Shown here piece after piece: positions 36,139 through 43,879 of a stretch of DNA of 64,000 bases. Made by a program: the position numbers and the translations under genes. The number at the start of each line of letters is the position of its first letter. Position 1 is the stretch's first letter. The stretch is taken from the NCBI GenBank assembly GCA_965214015.1, contig CBDCAS010000017.1, positions 1 to 64,000 on the forward strand, given 5' to 3'. This DNA comes from CBDCAS01 sp965214015 (lineage in GTDB: Bacteria; Pseudomonadota; Gammaproteobacteria; Coxiellales; Coxiellaceae). The notes below the pieces were generated by a model. It saw nothing but the letters and a program-made list of their open reading frames with translations. It did not search any database and was not told the DNA's origin.

Positions 36139-36785
36139 AAGTAATAAGCCAGCATCGTCATTACTTTCGATTGCCACGCCATGAAGGTCTTGATCCAATT
36201 GTGTAATTCAGAACTACCTGCTTTTAATGCCTCTGCTCCATGAAGCTCTTCATCTTCACGCATTTGTGCCACTATATTCCGACTACGAATATCTCGCTCT
36301 GGCAAATGCTCAATATGGTGAGTGAGGTGGCGGCTCACCTGCTTTTCAGTTTCTTCGACAAAACCTAAACTCCATCGATCACCACACAAGCCTGCCAACA
36401 TCCCAATCAAGAAGGAATGCACATACCAATAGATATTAAAATAACTACGATGCGTTTGCAGTTCATCTAAACGCTGATGGGTCCAGGCCAAATGATCTTT
36501 TTCCTCCTCACAAGCCTTAGCCAATAACGTGTATGTATCAGAGCTACGAGCTACACTCATTTGACCACGATATAAAGCTTGAGCACAGACCTCACCTGTA
36601 TGGTCAACTCGCATAAAACCACCGCTATGAGTTTTTTCTTGAGAGGAAAGCAAGGGATCAGGGGCAGAATCTGCCGGATTAGGTCTTTTAGCACTCACAC
36701 GACCAAATACTGTCGCTAAGCCTTGATCGATTTCCATCACAAAGCAGTCTAAAACAGAATAATGACGTTGCATGGATTCAGACAT
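36135..36785 (-). CDS. coq7: 2-polyprenyl-3-methyl-6-methoxy-1,4-benzoquinone monooxygenase Coq7
   Basis: A 216-residue di-iron hydroxylase for the last ring hydroxylation of ubiquinone. Iron ligands appear in RVDHTGEVCAQALYRGQ, CEEEKDHLAWTH, VEETEKQVSRHLTHH and REDEELHGAEALKAG. Coq7 substitutes for the flavoprotein UbiF, which fits the ubiH-ubiI pair at 6.5-8.9 kb providing the other hydroxylations. Confidence 0.93.
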   Translation of the reverse strand: MSESMQRHYSVLDCFVMEIDQGLATVFGRVSAKRPNPADSAPDPLLSSQEKTHSGGFMRVDHTGEVCAQALYRGQMSVARSSDTYTLLAKACEEEKDHLAWTHQRLDELQTHRSYFNIYWYVHSFLIGMLAGLCGDRWSLGFVEETEKQVSRHLTHHIEHLPERDIRSRNIVAQMREDEELHGAEALKAGSSELHNWIKTFMAWQSKVMTMLAYYF

Positions 36786-36938
36786 ATAATTACTATAATA
36801 AAAATAATAATAAATTTAGCATAAAATCATTTATATTCAAAAGATATTAAGGTGGCTATAAGAAAGTCAAACATTGGCATAAAATACACTTTCAGTATCA
36901 TCTACATGAATATATTCAACAAACTATAGGATTACATT

Positions 36939-38351
36939 ATGATACGCTCTACTTTGGCAGAAAAGAGGCAGAGAGAACAGAAAGAACAGAGATTTCCTGC
37001 ATATTTAATAGAATTATCTAAAGCAATTGGTACCTCACAAAATGCAGAACAGTTTTCAGCTTGGTACCAAAACGCTGCAAGTAAAGACTTTTTTACAAAA
37101 GTCTTTTATCATAAAAAAGTAACTTGGTTCGAAAAAGACTTGAGTGAAAATTCTGTTGAACCTGTTGTATTTAGTAATTATGAAGCAAATTCAATACCTG
37201 AAAACTTTAGCGATCATAGTCATCTCATAGAGCTCATATCCGGTATTGAGTTTCCCGAGTACAGTCAAGAAAAACTGCTCTCTCCTGACTTTATTGTTCA
37301 ACTAAAAAATCTCTATTTTATGAGCTTTTACAACAGGCTAAAATCTTTCTTACTGAATCCAAACAATCCATTTAGATTGCTTAAATCTTGTTCTTTAGCA
37401 TTAGCAGGATTTAGTTTAACACAAGAAAATGGAATCGAAGATGGCGTAACTTGCTGTTATTGTGGCTTAGGTTTAGAGTCTTGGGAAGCAGAGGATATCC
37501 CTCTTCAAAAACATAGGGAACATAGTAAAAACTGTCTGTTTTTATCAATGCTACATTGCTATGATAAAGCGTATTCTTTGCCTCCATTAAATAGAGATAC
37601 ACATCAAAAAAGTTGCCAAAGCATAGGGGAAATATTTGCTAAGCTGTTTATCAACACTGGTAGTATAAATGCTTATGAAACAGTTCAATCTAGTACAGCA
37701 ATCAACTCAGACACATCATTAATACAAAATTTTCTAGATCGAATCTCGATTACATCTTACATATCAAATAAAAATAGCAAATTATTTAAAAAGATTTTAA
37801 AGAGCAATTTTTCTAAAAATTTATCCACTCCTAGTCCAGAATATATAATTGCTTTAAACGACCCTGACCCAAAATATCTAATTACCTTAAATAGTCAAGA
37901 AAAGATAGCAACTATACAATATAATGATAATAGTCCCTATACTTTAAACTATTTGTTAGTGTATTTACGCACTAACAATTATTGTATATTAAAAAGGTTG
38001 AACTATAGTGATAATACCTTAACAATCAAATATTACATTAAATACATACTACCAACCACTTTATATGATTATGAGCATGAAAATTCATTAAACAAAACTC
38101 TCTGGAAATACATATTTCTCTTTTTGCTCAATTGTTTGAATTACACAGTCAACGAATCAAAGAAAAGCACTGTATTGAAAGCATTGAATCAATTTAAAGA
38201 AATTACAACCAATAATTTTATTAATGCTTTAAAGACACTGGCTGCCTCTAAAATATCAGAAGAATCAGAAGAAGAATTAAGAGACAAAGAAAAAGCAGAA
38301 AGAAGAAAGCTCAGCAATACTAAAACAGTACAAGTCACCCCTCACGTCTGA
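36939..38351 (+). CDS. BIR-domain (inhibitor-of-apoptosis-like) protein
   Basis: A 470-residue protein with a complete BIR zinc finger at residues about 133-201. It opens RLKSF, continues LALAGFSLTQ and then carries C172-x2-C175-x16-H192-x6-C199 (TCCYCGLGLESWEAEDIP ... QKHREHSKNC), which is the exact Cx2Cx16Hx6C spacing of IAP repeats, with the conserved Gly-Leu and Trp. BIR domains bind caspases or IAP antagonists in animals and are rare in bacteria. The C-terminal 270 residues are AT-rich-coded and match nothing I know. There is no RING finger. Near the C-terminus EESEEELRDKEKAERRK is Glu-rich, like the E-block of Dot/Icm effectors. A secreted anti-apoptotic effector is a reasonable hypothesis, not shown. 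Confidence 0.85.
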   Translation: MIRSTLAEKRQREQKEQRFPAYLIELSKAIGTSQNAEQFSAWYQNAASKDFFTKVFYHKKVTWFEKDLSENSVEPVVFSNYEANSIPENFSDHSHLIELISGIEFPEYSQEKLLSPDFIVQLKNLYFMSFYNRLKSFLLNPNNPFRLLKSCSLALAGFSLTQENGIEDGVTCCYCGLGLESWEAEDIPLQKHREHSKNCLFLSMLHCYDKAYSLPPLNRDTHQKSCQSIGEIFAKLFINTGSINAYETVQSSTAINSDTSLIQNFLDRISITSYISNKNSKLFKKILKSNFSKNLSTPSPEYIIALNDPDPKYLITLNSQEKIATIQYNDNSPYTLNYLLVYLRTNNYCILKRLNYSDNTLTIKYYIKYILPTTLYDYEHENSLNKTLWKYIFLFLLNCLNYTVNESKKSTVLKALNQFKEITTNNFINALKTLAASKISEESEEELRDKEKAERRKLSNTKTVQVTPHV

Positions 38352-38666
38352 CTTAGCTGTTGGTGTCTTACCATGTAGCCACTTAATATCCAAAAACCAG
38401 TTCTCAATTTTTTCTAATTGTGAAAGTGTAGATGAAATGAATGTCGCCATGAAAGGGAGATGCCCCGTCAAGGGTTGTGGCTGTAATATTAAAGCCTATC
38501 TTACCGTTTTTACATCATAAATGTTCATGCAGCCGAAATATATTATTACAACTCAAATTCTGATATTCTGCTGAAGTAGCCATTTGCTCAATAGAATAGC
38601 TATTTATTCTCTTACTCTAAAAAACCCATTATCTTTAATGTCATTAGGTAGAGGAGTTGTATTCTA
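38352..38666. other. Gap with a minus-strand gene remnant
   Basis: A 315-base region between the BIR gene and the kinase. On the minus strand, 38342-38500 stays open and reads as plausible protein (LILQPQPLTGHLPFMATFIS ... LEKIENWFLDIKWLHGK), with no upstream start of normal length because a TAG precedes it. It is probably a C-terminal relic of an unidentified gene. The part after 38520 should carry the kinase promoter; nothing specific is recognised. Confidence 0.35.
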
Positions 38667-39632
38667 ATGAAAACCGATATAGTAAGTATCCAAGTCAATC
38701 ATAACATAAAGGTAGAAGCTGAACATATTTTAAATCATCTAGGTTTATCCCTCTCTGAAGCTATTCATTACATGCTAGCTCAAGTGATTGTAGAAAAAGC
38801 ATTACCTTTTGAAATCAACTTAGTACCTAATATTAAAACAAAAAAATCACCTAAGAATACTAATTTACAAGAATTAGAAAATCAACTTATCGAAGCAAAA
38901 AAGAAAATAGAGGAAATCAATCACACAAAGACAGAATTTATGATGAATATAGCCCATGATATAAAAACTCCATTCACAGGTATTTGGGGAATAGCACATT
39001 ATCTCTGGGATACAGAACAAGACCCGACCCGAAAAAAATCTTTGGAAGATATTACACAATGTGCTCAAGAGCTGTTAGGGTACTGTGATCGTATTCTCGA
39101 GTTCTCTAGAATTCGATCTGATACATGGACTATAATGACTCAAGAATTTAACTTGATCACTTTAATAGAGAGTATTATCAAGATGGAATCTCCTGCGGCC
39201 GCTTACAAGCAATTAGAATTGAGAAAACGCATGGATCATCAACTTCCCTCAAGGGTCGTAGGAGATGACTATCGATTACAAAGAATACTTGTCAATTTAA
39301 TCAGCAATGCGATTAAATTTACTGAAACAGGCAGAGTTGTATTAGAGGTCTCGTTACTTGAAAAAACAGGTAAGGAGATACTCATACAGTGTATTGTAGA
39401 AGATACAGGGATAGGTATTGCAAAGGAGCAGCAGGCTTATATTTTTGAAAAATACACTTGTTTGTCACTCTCTAATACAGAGCAAGGGCTTGGACTAGGC
39501 TTACAGGTAGTCAAGCGATTTATAGATGAATTAGGTGGAAAGATTGATTTACTGAGTACCCTTGGCAAAGGCAGTCAGTTCATTTGTACGATCCCTTTGA
39601 AGCTTCCCTCTGGAGCACATAGTAAAGGCTAA
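38667..39632 (+). CDS. Histidine kinase fused to a RelB/DinJ-type DNA-binding domain
   Basis: A 321-residue protein with an unusual architecture. Residues 5-55 (VSIQVNHNIKVEAEHILN, LGLSLSEAIHYMLAQ, EKALPFEINLVPN) align with RelB/DinJ antitoxins, including the KALPFEI-PN tail, so this is a ribbon-helix-helix domain. A linker coiled coil leads to HisKA with the phospho-acceptor H97 in NIAHDIKTPFTG, then HATPase: N-box LVNLISNAIKFTETG, G1 VEDTGIGIAKE, G2 EQGLGLGLQVVKRF. It has no membrane segment. It could bind DNA and phosphorylate a receiver such as that at 41769. It heads a regulatory cluster. Confidence 0.85.
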   Translation: MKTDIVSIQVNHNIKVEAEHILNHLGLSLSEAIHYMLAQVIVEKALPFEINLVPNIKTKKSPKNTNLQELENQLIEAKKKIEEINHTKTEFMMNIAHDIKTPFTGIWGIAHYLWDTEQDPTRKKSLEDITQCAQELLGYCDRILEFSRIRSDTWTIMTQEFNLITLIESIIKMESPAAAYKQLELRKRMDHQLPSRVVGDDYRLQRILVNLISNAIKFTETGRVVLEVSLLEKTGKEILIQCIVEDTGIGIAKEQQAYIFEKYTCLSLSNTEQGLGLGLQVVKRFIDELGGKIDLLSTLGKGSQFICTIPLKLPSGAHSKG

Positions 39633-39655
39633 CCGTAGAGTATCAGTGGATTGAT

Positions 39656-40519
39656 ATGAATAAGAATAATGTTAATTACAAGGCATTTCAATATGCCTCT
39701 GATAAACAGTCGCTTATTGAAATGCTTTGCTCAGATCTATTTTCTAATACAAAAATCAAGTCATTTGGTTACCTTAGATTTCTAAAAAATGGACGCTATT
39801 TGTACTTAGGGACTCGTTTAGACTTTATTGCTTTTTATATGCAAAATGTGCACAACACTCAAATTGAATTAGGAAATAGAATAAACTACACACTTCTAAA
39901 TCAGAATCATTATTCTCTTTGGCCAACCGTACAGAGCGATTACTTTATGGAAGCACTTTATAATCATAACATGTGGAATGGATTTTGTATTTTTAAAAGA
40001 CGTGAACAGTATATTGAAGCTTGGGCTTTTGCATCAGATAGAAATTTTGATTCGCTATCTGATTATTATTGTAAACATCTTGAATTAATGAAATCGTTTA
40101 TTGACGATTTTTCTATTTTTTTAGAGCAAATATTTTTAAAAGAATCAAAAGATAATTTAGCAATTATGAAAGATTATGAAGTAGGTAAGGATTATCACAT
40201 TGGTGAAGAAGAGATCACTATTAATTATAAAATAAACAAAGAAAGAATAGATCAGTTTATGAAGCTCACTGAGCCCAAAAGAAAAATAGCCATTGTTACT
40301 GATCGTGGTGAAGAATACCTAACAAAATCGGAACTATTTTGTATGAACAAACTCATGAAAGGGTTGAATACAAAAGAAATTGCTAAACTTATCCCTCGTT
40401 CCTATAGAACCATAGAGAAGCATATTGAGAATATTAAAAAGAAATTGGAGTGCCGTAGTATTTACAATTTAAAAAACACGTATAGATTAGGAAAAATATT
40501 ACCTTTTAACGATGGATAA
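39656..40519 (+). CDS. LuxR-type transcription regulator (paralogue 1)
   Basis: A 287-residue regulator. The N-terminal 180 residues (IEMLCSDLFSNTKIKSFGYL; EAWAFASDRNFDSLSDYY) form a sensor-like domain, and the C-terminus holds a LuxR helix-turn-helix: LTKSELFCMNKLMKGLNTKE followed by IAKLIPRSYRTIEKHIENIK. It begins 23 bases after the kinase gene and overlaps the next gene by eight bases. It is a clear paralogue of the gene at 42347. The ligand is unknown. Confidence 0.88.
   Translation: MNKNNVNYKAFQYASDKQSLIEMLCSDLFSNTKIKSFGYLRFLKNGRYLYLGTRLDFIAFYMQNVHNTQIELGNRINYTLLNQNHYSLWPTVQSDYFMEALYNHNMWNGFCIFKRREQYIEAWAFASDRNFDSLSDYYCKHLELMKSFIDDFSIFLEQIFLKESKDNLAIMKDYEVGKDYHIGEEEITINYKINKERIDQFMKLTEPKRKIAIVTDRGEEYLTKSELFCMNKLMKGLNTKEIAKLIPRSYRTIEKHIENIKKKLECRSIYNLKNTYRLGKILPFNDG
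40238..40345 (+). repeat. 108-bp segment identical to 42929-43036
   Basis: Within the two LuxR paralogues this 108-base stretch, covering the linker and start of the HTH (KERIDQFMKLTEPKR ... TKSELFCM), is identical at every position, while the flanking parts of the same genes differ substantially. This pattern suggests gene conversion or recombination after the duplication. Confidence 0.85.
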
Positions 40520-41270
40520 AATAGCTAAAATTCATAAGCAGATATTTGAAGAGACTCAACCAATATTGGATTTAATAGAGATTAAAGGTTTCTTTCAAAT
40601 AAAGATATATCAAAATCACTATTTTTTCGTGAGTAATAAATACACATTAACTAAAAAATTAATCACCAACCCTATGTTGATAGGTCTTTTTGTAAACAAA
40701 GTTATGAATTATTCTTTTAATCGAATCAATATCATGTCTTGGTCTATTATAGATAATAAAATCATTAAAGATATTTATTCTGGTAAATCATTGAATGGTT
40801 TAAGTTTTATCTTTAATTGTGATAATGTAACTGAAATCTTTTCTTTTAATTCTACAAAGAGTGATCACTCATTAATCAGTAAAATTGATTTACTCAGAAG
40901 GTTTATTGTCTATTTTAAAGATAAATATTTTAATCTATTAAAATTCAAAGAATTAACTTATTCTCTCGATTTTAATTTTAATAGAGAACGAAAAAAATCT
41001 ACCTCTCCTGATCAATTTATATTAAATATCAAAGAGAGTGATACAAAAAAAGATAGTTCTCAGATTCTTTTAATGATTAAGAAAGGTGAAACTATTGAAG
41101 CAATCTCTAAAAAGACAGGTTTAACTCGAAAGCAGGTAGAATATAGAATTAATAAATTAAAGAAAGAAATTAAAGTATTTACTAAGTATAGTATGCAAAA
41201 TTTTCTTATAAAGAAGATACATTTAAATAATGAAGATTCAAACGAATATGAAATTAATAAAGACCCATGA
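40512..41270 (+). CDS. Divergent LuxR-like regulator
   Basis: A 252-residue protein of the same general plan as its neighbours: an N-terminal domain (FQIKIYQNHYFFVSNKYTL) and a C-terminal helix-turn-helix, IKKGETIEAISKKTGLTRKQ then VEYRINKLKKEI. It is much more diverged and very AT-rich. It overlaps the preceding gene by eight bases and so is probably translated with it. Role unknown; regulation of the cluster is a guess. Confidence 0.65.
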   Translation: MDKIAKIHKQIFEETQPILDLIEIKGFFQIKIYQNHYFFVSNKYTLTKKLITNPMLIGLFVNKVMNYSFNRINIMSWSIIDNKIIKDIYSGKSLNGLSFIFNCDNVTEIFSFNSTKSDHSLISKIDLLRRFIVYFKDKYFNLLKFKELTYSLDFNFNRERKKSTSPDQFILNIKESDTKKDSSQILLMIKKGETIEAISKKTGLTRKQVEYRINKLKKEIKVFTKYSMQNFLIKKIHLNNEDSNEYEINKDP

Positions 41271-41485
41271 ATTAGACAAGAAACTAGAATTCACACTGTT
41301 AGAGACTGGAAGAAGTTTAATATTGAAAAAAACCTTACTTTTGATTCCTTTAGTAAAGAAAATAGTGTTTTATTTTTATTCAACAACTCGGCCGCAAGCG
41401 ACCGAGAAAGAGATAACGCTCCTTCAAAAACCCCATCGTCTTTGACTCGAGAGTTTGATCTTGAAATTCTTTTTGTTAAAAAATA
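41248..41485 (+). pseudogene. Decayed gene, copy of the fragment at 43254
   Basis: The start MKLIKTHELDKK is the same as the fragment at 43254-43376. After a frame change the sequence continues as RDWKKFNIEKNLTF, like the start of MazG-type pyrophosphohydrolases, then runs through unrelated residues to a TAA at 41483-41485. It sits directly behind a LuxR-like gene, as the other copy does, so the regulator and this tail were probably duplicated together. Confidence 0.4.
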
Positions 41486-41768
41486 AACAGAGTTTAAAAT
41501 AAGCATCCAATAGAAAAAGCTAAAGAGGAGAATCATTGGTCAAAAGATAGCCTAACAGGTCTTTTCTATGGCCTTGGTTACACTTGTTTAATGCCTCTAA
41601 AGTGCATGCGATCAATTTAGAATCAATTTTAGTTAAAAAATAAAACACTTTAAGAAAATACGTATTTTTTCCTAATGAAAATAATCGCCTTTTTTCAATA
41701 TCCTATCCTAGCTCTAAAATGTATTAAACAAAAAATAATCTCTATCATTTTTGTAGTGAGTTTTTTGA
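41486..41768. other. Degenerate region before the receiver gene
   Basis: One short frame (KHPIEKAKEENHWSKDSLTG then LFYGLGYTCLMPLKC) looks like a relic of coding sequence but has no start or recognisable family. The last 100 bases should contain the promoter of the receiver gene. No hairpin terminator was found. Confidence 0.3.
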
Positions 41769-42161
41769 ATGGATGTAAAAAAATCTCTCAAAGATATTTT
41801 AGTGGTAGAAGATCACGCGATTATACAAAGACTTTACCAGCTAACACTGAGCTCTACGACATATAGTTTCAATCTGGTGACTACAGGTAAATCAGCATTG
41901 GAAGCTCTGACTAAAACAGAGTATCGTTTAATACTCTTGGATTTAGGTCTACCAGATATGAGTGGACTTAAAATCTGTGAGCGTATCAGGCGTGATCAAT
42001 CATTAGGGCATTGTAATACCCCTGTGTTGATGCTATCTGTTATGGAAAACTCTACTAAAAAAAAATGTCTAAATGCTGGAGCTAATGATTTTCTTGTAAA
42101 AACCGTGGTCGGAACAAAAGAGTTTCAAGAAATCATCATTGATTATCTACAAAAAATATAA
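41769..42161 (+). CDS. Receiver-only response regulator
   Basis: A 130-residue receiver. VVEDHAIIQRLYQL holds the acidic pair, LILLDLGLPDMSGLKI the phospho-acceptor Asp, VLMLSVMENS the Ser/Thr position and DFLVKTVVG the Lys. There is no output domain. The kinase 2 kb upstream (38667) is an obvious candidate partner. Located between two LuxR paralogues. Confidence 0.9.
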   Translation: MDVKKSLKDILVVEDHAIIQRLYQLTLSSTTYSFNLVTTGKSALEALTKTEYRLILLDLGLPDMSGLKICERIRRDQSLGHCNTPVLMLSVMENSTKKKCLNAGANDFLVKTVVGTKEFQEIIIDYLQKI

Positions 42162-42346
42162 ACAGTGATTGTTTATAAAAAAATCAGAATGATTGTATAA
42201 AAAGCCTAATATTTACAGCTGTAGGAGTAAATTATATTTTTCTTTCTAAGAGCTTGGGAGTGTACTATTAGCAGTATTTTTTATTAGAGTAATAAGTGGT
42301 GTTGAAATGCACAATCTTAACAAGAAAGTCCAATAAGGTTAATTAT

Positions 42347-43210
42347 ATGAATAAATTTGATATCAACTATAGAGCATGTCAATATGCGTCTAGTAAAAGT
42401 TCTCTTATTGAAGATCTCTGTTCTGATCTATTTTCTAATACAAAAATAAAAGAATTTGGGTATCTTAGAATTTTAGCAGATGGACGTTATTTGTTTCTCT
42501 GTAGTCATTTAGATTTTACTGTTTTTTATTTGGAAAATATTCACAGTAATCGGGATAATTTTGTAGGAAAAGATATGAGATCTCACCATACTAATGGTTA
42601 TTATTGTACCCTACTACCTAAAAAAAGAGACAATTATCTAATAGATGTACTTTATAACTTCAATCTATGGAATGGGTTATGTTTTTTTAAAAGACAAAAA
42701 CAATATATTGAGGCATGGTCTTTTGTATCAGATAAAAGTGTTGATTCACTATCTGATTATTATTTTAATTACCTTGAACCTCTACAATCATTCGCAGAGG
42801 ATTTTTCTACCCTATCAATAGATCTTTTTAAAGATGCAAAAGAAAATTTAGCTATATATAAAGAGTATCAAATTGGTGAAATTGGTGAAATTGGTGCAAA
42901 AGCGGTCGCTATTAATTATAAAACAAATAAAGAAAGAATAGATCAGTTTATGAAGCTCACTGAGCCCAAAAGAAAAATAGCCATTGTTACTGATCGTGGT
43001 GAAGAATACCTAACAAAATCGGAACTATTTTGTATGGAAAAACTCATGATAGGGTTGGGCGCAAAAGAGATTGCTAGGCTTGCTACTCGCTCCCACAGGA
43101 CTGTAGAGAAGCATATTGAGAATATTAAAAAGAAACTGGAGTGTCGTAGTATTCACGATTTAAAAAATATTTATAGATTAGGAAAAATATTACCGCTTGA
43201 TCATAGATAG
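42347..43210 (+). CDS. LuxR-type transcription regulator (paralogue 2)
   Basis: A 287-residue paralogue of the 39656 gene, from ATG 42347 (MNKFDINYRACQYASS); an ATG frame from 42296 adds 17 residues of no similarity. It has the same N-terminal sensor (IEDLCSDLFSNTKIKEFGYL) and LuxR HTH (MEKLMIGLGAKEIARLATRS then HRTVEKHIENIK). A GEIGEIGA repeat near residue 186 is an insertion relative to the other copy. Confidence 0.88.
   Translation: MNKFDINYRACQYASSKSSLIEDLCSDLFSNTKIKEFGYLRILADGRYLFLCSHLDFTVFYLENIHSNRDNFVGKDMRSHHTNGYYCTLLPKKRDNYLIDVLYNFNLWNGLCFFKRQKQYIEAWSFVSDKSVDSLSDYYFNYLEPLQSFAEDFSTLSIDLFKDAKENLAIYKEYQIGEIGEIGAKAVAINYKTNKERIDQFMKLTEPKRKIAIVTDRGEEYLTKSELFCMEKLMIGLGAKEIARLATRSHRTVEKHIENIKKKLECRSIHDLKNIYRLGKILPLDHR
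42929..43036 (+). repeat. 108-bp segment identical to 40238-40345
   Basis: Second member of the identical pair inside the LuxR paralogues; see the first member for the interpretation. The identity ends sharply after TTTTGTATG, where the next codons differ (AAC versus GAA). Confidence 0.85.
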
Positions 43211-43253
43211 AAAGATAATATCTGAAGCAATAAAATTTGGATATCAGATGAGT

Positions 43254-43376
43254 ATGAAGCTAATAAAGACTCATGAATTAGACAAGAAACAAGGAATATT
43301 TGATGCTATTAGAGGTTGGAAGAAGTTTCATTTTGCAAAAGATCTTGCCCTATCTATAGCTTGTGAAGCAGCTTGA
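43254..43376 (+). pseudogene. MazG-like pyrophosphohydrolase N-terminal remnant
   Basis: A 40-residue frame: MKLIKTHELDKKQGIFDAIR, then GWKKFHFAKDLALSIACEAA and a stop. The second part resembles the start of MazG-like nucleotide pyrophosphohydrolases, where a W-x-x-F-H-x-x-K-x-L-A motif precedes the EAAEL metal site. The stop falls inside that site, so the gene is truncated. Its twin is at 41248. The remaining gap to 43547 (about 170 bases) shows nothing further. Confidence 0.45.
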
Positions 43377-43547
43377 TAGATTTTACCCTTCTTTCTTAAA
43401 AGAAATCGATTCACAAATACGATCATTTAAATGAGTGATGCCATCAACCCTAGTAGCGCGCCTGCTAGGCACCGAGAACAAGTAGACCCGATTCCAGAGA
43501 TGCGTTAACATCATTGAAATCTGTGTCTAGATAAGGATATTCATACC

Positions 43548-43856
43548 ATGGCAGAACAGGTTCCCGAAGAAATTGCCTTACATATCGCCAAACGCATGAC
43601 CGCTATTCGACTGCAAAAAACTTGGACGCGCGATGAACTCGCCCATCGATCACAAGTTAACGTTCATACATTAAAACGCTTTGAGCGCACCGGCTATATT
43701 TCACTGCCACGCTTAATCGCATTGTGCAAAGCGCTCAATATGATCGATGATTTGACCCGTACTTTTAAGCCACGCCAACGTATTAATGTTGACAATTGGC
43801 AAATTCACAAAGATCATAGTCGCCAGCGTGGCCGCCACCGTAAAATAGCCTCATAA
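43548..43856 (+). CDS. XRE-family helix-turn-helix protein
   Basis: A 102-residue DNA-binding protein with the HTH WTRDELAHRSQVNVHTLKRF about residue 38 and a basic C-terminus (HSRQRGRHRKIAS). It lies 23 bases upstream of parC and may be co-transcribed. A transcriptional regulator of unknown target. Base composition is less AT-rich than the cluster before it, so it belongs with the core region. Confidence 0.8.
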   Translation: MAEQVPEEIALHIAKRMTAIRLQKTWTRDELAHRSQVNVHTLKRFERTGYISLPRLIALCKALNMIDDLTRTFKPRQRINVDNWQIHKDHSRQRGRHRKIAS

Positions 43857-43879
43857 TTTCAATTTTATAGAGTTAAATT

